Assembly: GCA_051453625.1 (NCBI GenBank)
Contig: JBOZIK010000001.1
Coordinates: forward strand, 200,898,036 to 200,962,035
Reading direction: 5' to 3'
Length of the DNA: 64,000 nucleotides
Origin: Welwitschia mirabilis
Lineage: Eukaryota; Gnetophyta; Gnetopsida; Welwitschiales
Under the pieces are notes generated by a model that searched no databases, was not told where the DNA came from, and saw only the letters and a list, made by a program, of their open reading frames with translations. The position numbers and the translations under genes are program-made. How positions within the stretch are numbered: position 1 is the stretch's first letter; each line of letters starts with the position of its first letter. Of the stretch, positions 12,227 through 25,882 are shown piece after piece.

Positions 12227-12949
12227 TGAAATCAATATTATTTGACTTATTAAAAATCATTTTTCCTTTGAAACTTTTTCTTTCTTTTAATTTTTTCGTC
12301 TATCCATATCAAAAACCATAAAAAATTTTATATGTTTTATAGGAAATAGAAGAATTTAAAGCATAAAAGTATGGATCCATAAGCAATTACATTAAACCTA
12401 TTATAAGGAACTTCACTTCTATTTAGGTTTGTTATATTTCTATTTTTAAATTCCTCATTGTAGAGAGTGTAGGTTAAAACTTTAATAAAATTCATGAAAT
12501 ATATTTTTATGTTTTACTATTAATAAAAAATTCTATGATATGGATGTAAAAATTTGGATTTGCAAAACCTTTTTGTTATATGCCTTGTATTAATTAGTAT
12601 AATACTTCATTTTATTTTCTATCTGCTATTATCTCTTCTATTATTGCCCTTATATTTTTCTTACATTTCTTTATTTATTAAATATTAAAGTATTTATTTT
12701 AATAAAATTTATCAACTTGCTTTACTAGTATGTCATAACATCTAGAACATTTTAAATATTACTCTAAGGTTATAAATAACTTTAACATTGACCTTTATTA
12801 AGAATACTCAAAATAGAATTTCAAAGTGTAAAATGTTAACTAAAAATTATATAGATAATATTTTAGCTAAATTAATCATGTCTAAATTAGATAAATATAG
12901 TGTCTTTTAAGGACCACCTAGGATTGCATTAAAACCTCTTATATGAAGA

Positions 12950-13640
12950 AAATTGAAATTAAAGTACCCATCATCAACTTGTTGCCTTACTTTCATGGTC
13001 TAGATTCAACATATGCTTGTGAATATCTAAGGAATTTAAATCTATCATTTTGATCACAGAAGAATAAGAAAAAAGTAATTATGATAAAACAAAAATATAA
13101 ATTATACTTAAGTAATTTAAAGCTATATTAAATTACATTATGAAGATATTTCACACATAAATTCTTGACAAATTACTTATTAATCTAAAAATGAATGAAC
13201 TTAGAAGAAAAATGATGGATTTTAAAGAATAAGATAAATAATCCTTTCATAAAGCATTTTATGATTTTAAATATTTATTAAAAAGATTTCAAAACATTAT
13301 TTTAAATATTAAAGATTATTAAGCATTTTTTATAAAGAACTAACTCTCCAAAATAGTTTATTAATAATGATGATAGAGGAAACTTCACATTTAAAGAGAC
13401 ATATGAAGTTTCAAAAACTCTAGAAAGCATAGTTAAGATCTCTAAAAGCCTAAGAATGAAATTTTAGGAATATTAAAGTAGCTAACTGAAATCAATTTCA
13501 TAAGGTCAATAAAACAAGGAATTTATAATCTAGATGAGAAAATAGACATAAACACAAAGCTAAATTAAATCACTAAGAGATTTAAAATTATTAAGACATT
13601 TAAACCTCATAAAATTAGGAGTAGAGCTATATGTGCATAA
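12950..13640 (+). pseudogene. Athila/Tat gag relic (C1)
   Basis: The gag (capsid) region of a Ty3/gypsy element. Readable pieces in order: NLLPYFHGLDSTYACEYLREF (12977-13039), the start of the retrotransposon gag fold; then ELRRKMMDFKE and F.KAFYDFKYLLKRFQNII (13197-13300). This matches the 'LR..I..F.Q...ESLYE.W.RFK.LL..CP' pattern of the family. Further weak pieces run to 13640. Stops and frame changes occur throughout. The same gag is found at 41530-42200. At about 13630 the match to C2 stops because block B is inserted, and it resumes at 28018. Confidence 0.72.
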
Positions 13641-13674
13641 GGATTACCATTTTACAATCCAAGAAAGTTTATGT

Positions 13675-16600
13675 AATTCCAACACATGAAATTCATGTTT
13701 TTCACCCAAAAACTTTGAATGTTAATTTCATATACAAATGAGATAATCTTAACATATACTACCATGACTTTACATTAATTAAAAATTATGTAAGATGAAA
13801 ATAATGTGTATATAAAATTTTTACAATTGAAAAAATATTTTAGAAATTAATATAAAACAATCACATGTATAAACTTTTATGCTAAACTTATGTATAGAAA
13901 CATGTATTGGACCTCAGAATGTTTAAATTTAAAATGTTTATTCCAAATGTCAAGATAAGTTCATAATTAAAGTATCAAACTATTTTTGTTTAATTAGCAT
14001 AATTATTTAATAGACTATAATTTCACTTAGTAATAGATTTATATTAAGAGAATAGCAGATTATATATATGTGCTTTCCACAAGAATCAAATAAAAAATAA
14101 AACACTAATATGCATATCATATGGCCTAACGTATGCTTAAATGGTAGGAAATATTATAACTAAGAGACTTTTTATTTTATCCATGTAATTAAAATGAATA
14201 AATAAAAAATGAAAACAATAATCATGTCTTGGAATTTAATAAATATTATGAGCCATAGGTGGAACAAGACAAAAGTGAGGGAAAAAAGTGAAAGCCAGCT
14301 AACTAAGGGTTGCATGAAAGTTAAAAAGAAAAATTGTATTTTAAAATAAAGGATGAATGTGAGAAATGGGACATGATAATGCGATGATGCTAAAATGAAA
14401 AATTAGAACTTAAAAAATCACAAGCCACTAATAATTAAAGTTGAAATATCAAAAGCCTTATCATAAAAGAACGATAATGAAAATCTACAAGAAATATATG
14501 TGATGAACCATAAAAAATTGAAATTTTTTCTCATGAAAGCATTTTTATGAAAATCAAATCATATGAAATTAGCATTTTAAAATTACAGTTAACTACATTA
14601 AAATAACCAATTTTGCATTATCAGTGTACCAAATAAAAACAATGTTGTAAAACATAGAAAACGAAAAAAGAATGGGTGCATTTTTAATGTACGAATCTAT
14701 GTTTTACCTTATAGAGTGTAAATTAAGTTTAGATTTTCAAAAAGACCGCTATAAAATTACATTTTAAGCCATTTTTGAATAAACAATAACTATGGAATCT
14801 AAAAAGACTAAAATAAAAAATTTAGATAATTTGCAAATAATTGCACTTATTGGAAAACTATTTTTACCTCTTAAAATACATCAAAATTACTCTCTTTTAA
14901 AATGTTTATATACTAGGCATAAAAAACTTGTAATAAAAAAATAACTTTATAATTTCAAACATAAGAGATGATTGACAAATCCAATCTTAATACAAATTCC
15001 AAATACATAAAAAATAAATAAGTCAACAGAAATAGCTTATGTTAATAATAGCAAACATTCTTTCATCAATGACCAAAAACCATGCTAGCATATGAACCTA
15101 TATAAAGAATATAGTATGAGAACTATGAAATCCATCATAGTCCTCAATATGGCTCAAGTAGTGGAGGGTGGAAAGAAAGCTAAATAAAACCCAAAGGATA
15201 TAGCCAAAGAATGAGAGTAAGATAATATCCATGAGATACATCTAAGACTAGAATATGCCAGTATAGAAAATAAGACTTTGGAATTCATAAGTAAGACAAA
15301 ATGGTATTTCAAGTTTTAGTAATCCAAGAATATACTATTAGAATAATTCAAGAATTAACTACTCAAGTTTTAGTAATTCAAGAATGTACTATCAAAAGGG
15401 TGTCAAAAATTCCCATTTATAGAGGTTCATTACTATGACCAATAGAAATCTTTAAGATGGGATAAACCATCTAAAGCTACATAGACATCTTATCATGCAT
15501 CATAAGATAGGTCATAAGCATACTCCAATGATCCTATTTTCTATGACAATTCACTTCCATGTCCAATAAGAGTCCTTTAGATGGCCTAGCCCATATAATT
15601 TAGTCACCTAACTATTTCTTTATTAAAAATAAAATTATATTCATAGCCTAAGATGTTACATGAATTAGTAGGGGCTTACAAAAACATAATATTAGTTAAG
15701 ACTAACAAATATAAGAGTTATAAGTTTTACCAAAGAATCAAGATAATGCATATAGAAGTTCATGTTTATAAAACTAANNNNNNNNNNNNNNNNNNNNNNN
15801 NNNNNNNNNNNNNNNNNNNNNNNNNNNNNNNNNNNNNNNNNNNNNNNNNNNNNNNNNNNNNNNNNNNNNNNNNNNNNNNNNNNNNNNNNNNNNNNNNNNN
15901 NNNNNNNNNNNNNNNNNNNNNNNNNNNNNNNNNNNNNNNNNNNNNNNNNNNNNNNNNNNNNNNNNNNNNNNNNNNNNNNNNNNNNNNNNNNNNNNNNNNN
16001 NNNNNNNNNNNNNNNNNNNNNNNNNNNNNNNNNNNNNNNNNNNNNNNNNNNNNNNNNNNNNNNNNNNNNNNNNNNNNNNNNNNNNNNNNNNNNNNNNNNN
16101 NNNNNNNNNNNNNNNNNNNNNNNNNNNNNNNNNNNNNNNNNNNNNNNNNNNNNNNNNNNNNNNNNNNNNNNNNNNNNNNNNNNNNNNNNNNNNNNNNNNN
16201 NNNNNNNNNNNNNNNNNNNNNNNNNNNNNNNNNNNNNNNNNNNNNNNNNNNNNNNNNNNNNNNNNNNNNNNNNNNNNNNNNNNTCATGTTTATAAAACTA
16301 AGAAATCAATAAAGAAAAAGCACATAAGAGAATAACCCAGTAAGATAATAAGAAAAAAGTACAAAACCATCTAGAGATGCAAGAAATCCTTGATAACATA
16401 TAAGATATTTAAGACAGACTTTTAAAAAATACAAAATATGCAAGAAATCTTTAGTACCATACTTGAGATTCAAGTTAGGCTTTTTAATCTCTAAGAATGC
16501 TACTCTAAGATAGAAAATCTTCATAAGGAATCTAGAGGCTAGAGTGTTTTTAAAGAATTATAGCCAAGAAAAATACTTTGATTTATAAGGACTCAAAAGG

Positions 16601-17342
16601 AATCTTGAATTTGAAGTGTCATGCAATCCACTATTATCTTTACAAAACAACTTTGATTCTATTTTCCTACCCTACTACATACTTGATCACTAGGAATAAA
16701 GAATAATAAATATGCTTGCCATAAATACTAAATAATAAGTGAGACTATTAGCACCTATATTAATATAATCCATAATTGTGATAACAGTTTAAGAGATTCT
16801 TTAACATTTACTCGAAATAATGAATAGTAAAATAAAACCAATTGTTAAGAATCTCCATTCATTACAATAATTAAAAATTTACAACTAATTAGCATTTTCA
16901 AAAATGAGGGACTAAATTAATAAAGCTAAATCATTAATTATAGCTATTAAAAAAAATTATTTGCATTAAAAGAAGGAAATATGCTAATCATGGTATTTTA
17001 AATTGAATAGTCACAAAAAGAAGTAAAATAATATTTGTATAATCACTATTTAACCTTTAAAAGTATATAATTAAATAAATAAAGATAGAATATGAAAACA
17101 ATATTATAATTATAATAGTTACAAGAAAAGAAAACATTTAAAATAATAATTACAACATAAGCTTCTAATAATAAAGTAAATAATTACATATAAAATAATA
17201 ATATGCTAATAAATAAATAATAAATAAAGATTCTAATTATTAAATCAACCTAGTAAGTCATACTAGATAAACATTATTTTTATTTAGTTTTGATGTAACT
17301 ATTTGGGCTAAATCTTTAGACAATAAAAATATGTATGTAACA
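13675..17342 (-). repeat. LTR copy B1 (leftmost of block B) with ~0.8 kb insertion and an N gap
   Basis: The start is recognisable as ATTCATGTTTTTCACCC at 13691, the word that opens other copies. A non-LTR stretch of about 830 bp follows (to ~14575). Part of it (14020-14440) matches 5440-5990. LTR sequence then resumes near 14580 and ends TGTAACA at 17336-17342. A minus-strand open stretch at 16306-16524 parallels 7146-7382 and 24641-24889. Confidence 0.65.
15778..16283. other. assembly gap (506 N), probably spurious
   Basis: The same 18 bases, TCATGTTTATAAAACTAA, end at 15777 and begin again at 16284. Sister copies (for example near 19068) run through this point without extra sequence. The gap therefore probably hides an overlap, not missing DNA. 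Confidence 0.9.
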
Positions 17343-17631
17343 TTTCTTCATCTCTTAAAAAGTTTCATCCTCAAAACTTAAAAAGAAAAGATTAGGAACC
17401 TACATGAAATAATACATATGAAACTCATTTTTCCAACACTAGAGAATCAAAGAAATAGATAATCCAAAAATATCTAGGTTAGAAATGATTTACTTTACTT
17501 ATATTTTAAATTGATTATATATAATGTTAAGTGTTTGTTCAACTAATACCATAATATATTCTTTGACGTTAAAACTTATGACAATAGCTATTATTCCCAT
17601 GAAAATCATAGCCTAGGCTCTAACACCAAAA
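17343..17631 (-). mobile_element. internal segment 1 of block B
   Basis: 289 bp. The left edge TTTCTTCATCTCTTAAAAAG is the reverse complement of the purine tract. TTTCATCCTCAAAACTT, its continuation, resembles the chromovirus pol-end word. The right edge has GGCTCTAACACCA (17616-17628), the primer-site complement with two changes, three bases before the LTR start. Confidence 0.7.
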
Positions 17632-20106
17632 TGTAATGTCCAACTTTTTTAGTAAAAAACTTCAAATGTAGTTCCAATACCAAAATGTAAACTCCATGTT
17701 TTTCACCCAAAAACTTAAATATTGCTTTGATTTAAAAAAAAGGAATGTAATGTCCACATTTTTCTTAAAGTCTAAAATAATGAATTGGTAAATATTAATG
17801 TAATATTCAAGATTAATAGACAATATTATTCACATTTTTAAAGCTATGTCTATTTGAAATGTAACTAAGGAAAGCTAGGCATTATGATCTCTAGAGCTAA
17901 AATAGCCTATTTTACATTGTTAGCGCACCAAATGATAACAATGATGTAAAAAATCTAAAAAAAAAAAAGTGTATTTATATTTAGAAAAACTCATTTTTTT
18001 TCCTCTTGAGTATGTAGTAAGTTTAGATTTTTAAAAAGACTACTAGGAAGTCACTTCTTAAGCCATTTTTTATTAAACAATAACTATGAAATAATGAGAA
18101 GACTAAAAAAGAAATTCACACAGTTTACAAATTGTTGGACCTATTTAAAAACTATTTTTACATCTTAAAATACATTAAAATTACTCTCTATTACAATGTT
18201 TACATAAGATCCATATCAAACTTACAATAATAATAAAATAAATTTATAACTTAAAGTGTAAGAAATCATTTACAAATCTAGCATTAATAAAAATTGAAAA
18301 TACTTAAAGACTAAATAAGCAAATAATAGAAATAACTCACATTAACAATAGCAAGCATGTCTTCATCAATTATCAAAATCAATGATAGCATCTGCACTAC
18401 ATAAACAATATTCTATGAGAACTATAAAATCCATCATAGTCCCTGGTATGGCCCAAGTAGTGGAGTGTGGAAAGATGGGTAACCAAAATCCAAAGGATAT
18501 AGCCAAATCATGAGAGTAAGATAATACCCATGAGATGAATCCATGAATCAAATATCCCAATATAGGAAACAAGACTTTGGAATTCATAAGCAACATAGAA
18601 TGCCATTTCAAATTCCAGTAAATTAAGAATGTTTCATTAGAATAATCCAAAAAAACACTGTTCAAGTTTTGGTAATCCAAGAATGCACTATTAGAAGGGT
18701 ACCAGAAATGCCAATTTATTTAGAGGTTTATTTTTATGGCCAATAGAAATTCTTTAAAAGAGATAAACCTTTTGAACCCCCATAGACATTCTGTGATACA
18801 TAACTAGATGAGTGATAAAGATACTTTAATCACCTTGTTTGCTATGACACTTCACTCCCATAAAGAATAGAAGCCCTTTAAGTGGCCCAACCCCTAAAGC
18901 CACATAATTTAGTTAACTAACTAATTTTATTTCATTAGATATAAATCGCAATCACAACTCAAAATGTTACATGAATTAGAATAGACTTACAAAATTGAAA
19001 TATTAATTAAGATTAATAAAGATAAGAGATATAAGTTTTACTAGAGAACCAAGATAATGCTTATATATGGTCATGTTAATAAAACTAAGAAATCAAGAAA
19101 CCAATGAAAATATATAAGAGAATAACCTAATAAGATAATAAGAGAAAGACATAAAACCATACAAAGATGTAAGAAATCCTTGGTACCACATAAGATATAC
19201 AAGATTAAGTACTATACATGAGATTTAAGTTAGATTTTCTAGTCTATAGGAATTCTACTTCAAGATAGAAGATTTTCATAAGGAAGTTAAAAGATAAAAG
19301 GTTTTTAAAGGATTACAACTAAGAAAAAGACTCCTATTTTTAAGGACTCAAAAGGAATCTTAAATTTCAAGAGTTACACAACCCACTATTATCTTTAGAA
19401 AATGCTTTTGATTCCACTTTCCTAACCTACTACACACTTGGCCACTAAAATAAAGAATAATAAATATGCTTGCCATAAAAAACAAATAATAAGTGAGATC
19501 ATTTTCACCTATAATAATATATTACATAACCATGATAGTAGTTATAATGTAAAAGTTTCTTCGACATTTAATAGAAATAAAGAAGAATAGAATAAAGCCA
19601 ATTATTAAGCATCTCTATTTATTATAATAATTACAAATCCAAAAATTATTAACAATTTTTAAAAATAAGCAATTAAGTTAATAAAGCTAAATCATTAATT
19701 ATAGCTATTACAAGAACCTTTGGTTCATATTAAAATAAGGAAATATGCTAATCATGATACTGTAAATGTCATAGTTACAAAAGAAAATAAAATAGTATTT
19801 GTATAATCACTAATTATCCAATAATAGTATATTATTAAATAAATAAAAAAACTATACAAATAATATTATTAATTATAATGATTACAAGAAAAGCAATCAT
19901 TTAAAATAATAGTTATAACATAAGTTTCTAATAATAAAGTAAATAATTACATATAAATTAATAATATGCTAATAAATAAAGAATAAATAAAGATTCTAGC
20001 AATTAAATCAAATTAGTAGGTTCTAATAGATAAAAATTATTTTTATTTAATTTGTATGCAACTATTTGGGCTAAATCCTTAGACCTTTAAAGATCTAGAC
20101 ATGACA
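17632..20106 (-). repeat. LTR copy B2 (complete)
   Basis: It begins TGTAATGTCC and ends ATGACA on the plus strand. A second primer-site-like copy lies at 17670-17682 (AGTTCCAATACCA). It holds the longest of the recurring minus-strand open stretches, 18366-18680 (104 codons, MDYQNLNSVF start), which has no known relative. About 2475 bp. Confidence 0.75.
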
Positions 20107-20407
20107 TTTCTCCACCATTAAAATGTTTTATGCTTATAACTTAGAAAACAATGCTTATAAAGCTACATGGAATCATATATATGAAACACATTTTCCCAAC
20201 ACTAGAAAATAGAAAAACACATATAAAGAGCATCTAAAAATACCTAAGTTAGAAAAGGTTCACTTTTCTTATGTTTTAAATGGATTATTTATATTTTTTA
20301 ACTATGTTATTCAACTAATACCATAATCTAGGCTTTAATGTTAAACTTATGATAACTTAATAATAATTATTCCTAGGGAAATCACAACCTAGGATTTAAT
20401 ATCGAAA
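20107..20407 (-). mobile_element. internal segment 2 of block B
   Basis: 301 bp. Purine-tract complement TTTCTCCACCATTAAAA at the left and degraded primer-site complement GGATTTAATATCGA (20392-20405) at the right. Non-coding. Confidence 0.68.
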
Positions 20408-22894
20408 TGTAGTGTATAATGTTTTCAACTAAAAACTTCAAATGTAGCTATGACACCAAAATTTCAAGTCCACTTTTTTCATAGAAAAACTCAGCTATTG
20501 CTTTGATTTCTTTTAAAAAAATATAACATCCATTTTTCTTAAAGGCTAAAAATAATGAATTGGTAAATATTAATGTGGAATTCAAGATTAATAAACAAGT
20601 TTATTCGCATATTTAAAACTATTTTTAGTTGAAATGTAACTGAGGAAAGCTAAGCCTTAGGATCTATGTAGCTAATGTTGCATTGTTAGTGGACCAAATA
20701 ATAACAGTGATGTAAAACATATGAAAACAAAAAAACATAGAGTGTGTTTCTAATTGGCAATACCTAGGTTTTATTCTAAGTGTATGGATTAATCTTAGAT
20801 TTTCAAAAATACCATTATAAAGTTATGTTTTAAGTCATTTTAGATTAATTAATAACTATGAAATCTAAAAAGACTAAAATAAGAAATTTAGACAATTTTC
20901 AAATGGCTGCATCTATTGAAAAATTATTTTTACCTTTTAAAATACATCAAAATTTCTCTCTATTATAATGTTTACATAAGAGCCATAGAAAACTTGCAAT
21001 AATAATAAAATAGCTTTATAAGTTAAAAGATAAGAAATGGTTTACAAATCTAGTTTTAATACAAATTACAAATACATAAAGCATAAATAAGCAAATAATA
21101 GAAATAACTCATGTAAACAGAACCAATCATTTCTTCATTAATGATCAAATTAATGCTATCATCTAAACTACACAAATAATATGGTATAAGACTATGAAAT
21201 CCATCACAATTCCTAGTATGACCCAAGTAGTCCAGGGTGAAAAGGAAGGTGATAAAAACTTAAAGTATATAGTCCAGGGATGAGAGTAAAGTAATACCCA
21301 TGAGATACATCTAAAACTAGAATATGTTAACATAAGAAACAAGACTTTTAGATCCATAAGCAAAAAAAAATTCTATTCTAATTTTTAATAATCTAATAAT
21401 GTACTCTTAGAATAATTTAAAAATGAATTATCCAAGTTTTAATAATCTAATAATGCACTATTGGAAGGGTGTCAAAAACTCCTATTTGTCTACAAGTTTA
21501 TTCCTATGACTAATAAGAATTCCTTTTAATGGGGTAGACCCTCTAAAGCACACATACATGTTGCCATGCATAACTAGATGATTTATAAACATACTTTAAT
21601 CACCTTGCTCACTTTGATAGTTCACTCTCATGGCAAATGGGAGTCATTCAAGTGGCCCAGTCCCTAATACCACATGATTTAATTACTTGACTAATTTTAT
21701 TTCATTAGATATAACATTAGATTCACAACCAAGGATGTTACATGAGGTAGAAGAGGTTTACAAATAAAAAAACTAATTATTATTAACAAATATAAGAGTT
21801 ACAGGCTTTACTAAAGAGTCAAGACAATGCTTATATAATAAAACTAAGAAATCAAGAAAGAAATAAAAGCATATAAAGGAATTATCCAATAAGATAATAA
21901 GAAAAATGCATGAAACCATATAAAGATGTACTAGATCATTAGTAACATACAATATATACAAGACAAACATAGAAACCATACAAAATATGTAATAAATTCT
22001 TATTACCATATCTGAGATTAAAGTTAGGATTTTTAACCTCTAAGAATGCTACTTCAAGATAATAGATCTCTATAAGGAAGTTAAAGGGTAGAGGTTTCTA
22101 AAGAATTATAGTTAAGAAAAACCCTTATTAATAAGGACTTAAAAGGAATCTTGAATTTAAAGAGTCACATAACCTAGTACTATCTTTTGGAAAATGGTTT
22201 TAATTCCATGTCCCTATCCATTACATACTTAGTCACTAGGAATAAAGAATAACAAATATGCTTGTTATAAATAATAAATAATAAGTAACATTAGCATCTA
22301 TAATAATATATTCCATAATCATGATAGTAGTTACAATTGAAAATATCCTTTGTCATTTACATGAAATAAAAAAGAATGAAATGAAGGCAACTATTAAGAA
22401 TCTCTATTGATTACAATAATTATAAATTCACAGCTCATTGCCATCTTTAAAAATAAGAGATTATTTTAATAAATATAAATCATTAATTGTAACCATTATA
22501 ATAATCTTTTATTTGCATTAAAATAAGAAAATATGCTAATCATGGTACTTTAAATGTAAAAATTATAAAAAGAAATAAAATAATATTTGTAGAATCACTA
22601 ACTAGCCGCTAGAACTATATCATTAACTAAATAAAGAAAAACTATAAAAATAATATTATTACTTTTAGTGGTTATAATAAAAGAATCATTTAAAATAATA
22701 ATTAGGGTATAAGTTTCTAATAATAAAGTTAAAAAATACATATAAAAATAATAATATGTTAATAAATCAATTATAAAGAAAGATTCTAATAATTTAATTA
22801 GCTTAGAAAGTTCCACTAGATAAAATTATGTTTATTTAGTTTTTATATAAGTATTTGAGCTAAATATTTAGACCTTAAAAATTTGGACATGACA
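20408..22894 (-). repeat. LTR copy B3 (complete)
   Basis: It begins TGTAGTGTATAAT and ends GGACATGACA at 22894, 2487 bp. Minus-strand open stretches at 21163-21363 and 21773-22009 lie at the same relative places as in other copies. Confidence 0.75.
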
Positions 22895-23163
22895 TTTCTT
22901 CATCTCTTAAAACATTTCATTTTTAAAACTTGTAGGAGAGAGCATTTTCTCAATACTAGAAAACTAAAGAAACACATATAAAAAACATTCAAAAATATCC
23001 ATGCTAGAAATGGTTTAATTTTATTGTGTCCTAAATTAATTATTTATAGTTTTAACTATTTTATTCAAATAATGCCACCATATAGGATTTTGATGTTAAA
23101 AATTACAATAACTTAATAGCTATAATTACCATGGAAATTACAACTTAGGTTTTGATACCAAAA
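22895..23163 (-). mobile_element. internal segment 3 of block B
   Basis: 269 bp. Left edge TTTCTTCATCTCTTAAAAC; right edge GGTTTTGATACCA (23148-23160), the primer-site complement with two changes. Non-coding. Confidence 0.7.
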
Positions 23164-25577
23164 TATAAAGTCCATGTTTTTCACTTAAGGACTCAAATAT
23201 TTCTTTGATTTTAAAAAATGTAACATTCACATTTTTCTTAAAGCCTAAAATAATGAATTGGTAAATATTAATAATAAATTTTTCACATCTCTAAAACTAT
23301 ATGTATTTGAAATGCAACTCAGGGAAGCTAGGCCTTAAGAACCATGTAGCTAAAATAGCCTATTTGGCATTGTTAATATATCAAATGACAATAACAATGT
23401 AAAATTCTAAAGGGAAAAAGGTATATGTTTTTAATTAGAAATACCCAGGTTTTACCTTAAGTATACAAATTAAGTTAGATTTTCAAAAATTCCACTACAA
23501 AGTCACATTTTTAGCTATTTTTGATTAAACAATAATTGTGGATAATAAAAAGACTAAAATAAGAAATTCAGATAATTTAAAATGGCTACACTTATTTAAA
23601 AACTATCTTTGCCTCTAAAAATACATCAAGATTACACTCTATTAGAATTTTTAATTAAGAAACATAAAAAACTTGAAATAATAACAAAATAACTTTACAA
23701 GTTAAAACATAAGAAATGATATATAAATCTAGTCTTAATAGAAATTAAAAATACAAAAAGTATAAATAAGAAAATAATAGAAATAGCTCATGTCAATAGT
23801 AGTAAGTGTTCTTCATCAATGATCAAAATTCATGCTAGCATCTGCACATGTACAAACAATATGGTATGAGAACTATGAAATTTTTCACAATACTTAGTAT
23901 GCCCTAATTAGTAAAGGATGGAAAGAAAGATAACCAAAACTAAAAGAATATAGCTAATACATAAGAGTAAGACAATATCCATAAAATAGGTCCAAGGCTA
24001 GAATATGCTAATATAGGAAAAAAGACTTTGGAATCCATAAGCAACATAGAATGGTACTCTACATTTTAGTAATTCAAGAATGTACTATTAGAATAATTTA
24101 AGAACATGCTACCCAAGTTTTAGTAATCCAAGAATCAACTATTAGAAGGGTGTTAAAATTGATCATTTATCTAAAGGTTTACTCTTATGGGAAATAATAA
24201 CCCTTTAATGGGATAACCCTCTAAAGCCACATAGACATCTTACCTTGCATAACTAAATAGGTCATAAACATAATTTAATTACCCTATTTGCTTTTATAGT
24301 TTACTTCCATGGTTAATGAAAGCCCTTCAAGTGGTCTAGTCCATGAAGACACATAATGTAGTTACCTGATTAAATTTATTTCATCAGATATAAAATAAAA
24401 TTTACATCTTAAGATGTTACATGAATTAGAAGAGGCTTATAAAATTAAAACAATAATCAAGATTAACAAAGATAAGAGTTATAAGTTTTACTAAATAATC
24501 AAGATAATGCTTATATAGGGTTATGTTAATAAAACTAAGAAATCAAGAAATAAATAAAAACATATAAGAGAATAACCCAATAATATAATTTAAAAAAAGG
24601 CATAGAACCATACAAAGATGTAATAAATTCTTGATACCATTTAAGATATACAAGATAAACTTAATAAATCATAAAAAATATGTAAGAAATTCTCTAAATC
24701 ATACTTGAGATTTAAGTGAGGCTTTTCAATCTCTAATAATGCCACTCTAAGATAGAAAATCTCCACAAGAAACTTAAAGGCTAAAGGGTTTTCAAAGCAT
24801 TGTAACCAAGAAAAATACTCTTTTTTAGAAGGACTCAAAAGAAGTCTTGAATTTTGAGAGTGCAACCCACTACTATCTTTAGAAATCAATTTAGATTCCA
24901 GTTCCCTACCCTACTACATACTTGACCACTAGGAATAAAGTATAACAAATATGCTTCCTATAAATAGTAAATAATAAGTAAGACTATTAGCACCTATATA
25001 ATAATATATTGCATAATCATGAGAATAGTTACAATTCAAAATACTCTTTAGCATTTACTAAAAATAAAAGAATAAAATAAAGTTAATTGTCAATCATCTC
25101 CATTCACTATAATAATTATAAATCCATAGCTCATTAGCATTTTAAAAATGAGTAATTAAATTAGTAAAGATAAACCATTAATTGTAGCTATTACAAGTAT
25201 CTTTTATTTACATTAAAACAAGGAATTATGCTAATCATTATACTTTAAATGCAATAATTACATGAAAAAATAAAATAATATTTGTATAATCACTAATTAA
25301 CTACTAAAACTATATCACTAAATCAAAAAAGATTATAAAATTAATATTACTAATTATAGTAATTACAAAAAAAGCATTTAAAATAATAATTATAGCATAA
25401 GCTTCAAATAATAAAGTAAAAAATTACATAAAAAATAATGATATGCTAGTAAATCAATAATAAATAAAGATTCTAGCAATTAAATCAGCTTAAGAGGATT
25501 TATCATAAAAAATTTTTCTATTATTTTTATGAAATATTTAGGCTAAATCTTAAGACTTTTAAAATTTGAATGTGATA
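23164..25577 (-). repeat. LTR copy B4 (complete)
   Basis: It begins TATAAAGTCC and ends TGTGATA, about 2414 bp. It is shorter because the first ~54-bp terminal module present in B2, B3 and B5 is missing here. A minus-strand open stretch at 24641-24889 (82 codons) recurs in A1 and B1. Confidence 0.73.
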
Positions 25578-25882
25578 TTTTTTCACCCCTTAAAAAGTTT
25601 CATCCTTAGGATTTAAAAAATAATTCTTAGGGATCTACATGAAATCATGTATATAAAATTCATTTTTCCAACACTAGAAAACCAAAGAAACTATAGAAAA
25701 AGAATTTAAAAAAACATCTAGCTTAGATATAGTTTACTTTTCTTGTGTTTTAAATTAATTAATTATAATTTTTAATTATCTTATTTAGTAAATATCATAA
25801 TCTAGGTTTTGATGTTAAAACTTGTAACAACTAAATAACAATTATTCCTAGAGAAATCACAACCTAGGCTCTGATACCAAAA
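25578..25882 (-). mobile_element. internal segment 4 of block B, best-preserved primer site
   Basis: 305 bp. Left edge TTTTTTCACCCCTTAAAAAG. Right edge GGCTCTGATACCA at 25867-25879, an exact complement of TGGTATCAGAGCC, the plant initiator-Met primer site, three bases from the LTR start. Confidence 0.8.
25867..25879 (-). other. primer binding site (initiator tRNA-Met), intact
   Basis: On the minus strand it reads TGGTATCAGAGCC, preceded by the LTR end GGATGTTACA and three spacer bases. This fixes the transcription direction of block B as minus. Confidence 0.85.

Larger units (their letters stand above)
10505..13640 (+). mobile_element. Athila/Tat-type gypsy element C1, left part (LTR, primer site, gag)
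   Basis: The left part of a Ty3/gypsy element whose right part resumes at 28018 after the block B insertion. It aligns by eye with 39974-42190 (copy C2) over LTR, primer site and gag, and its LTR also aligns with 59380-60105 (copy C3). The first ~465 bp of the LTR are missing, replaced by block A. An N run (11279-12043) lies inside the LTR. Confidence 0.72.
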
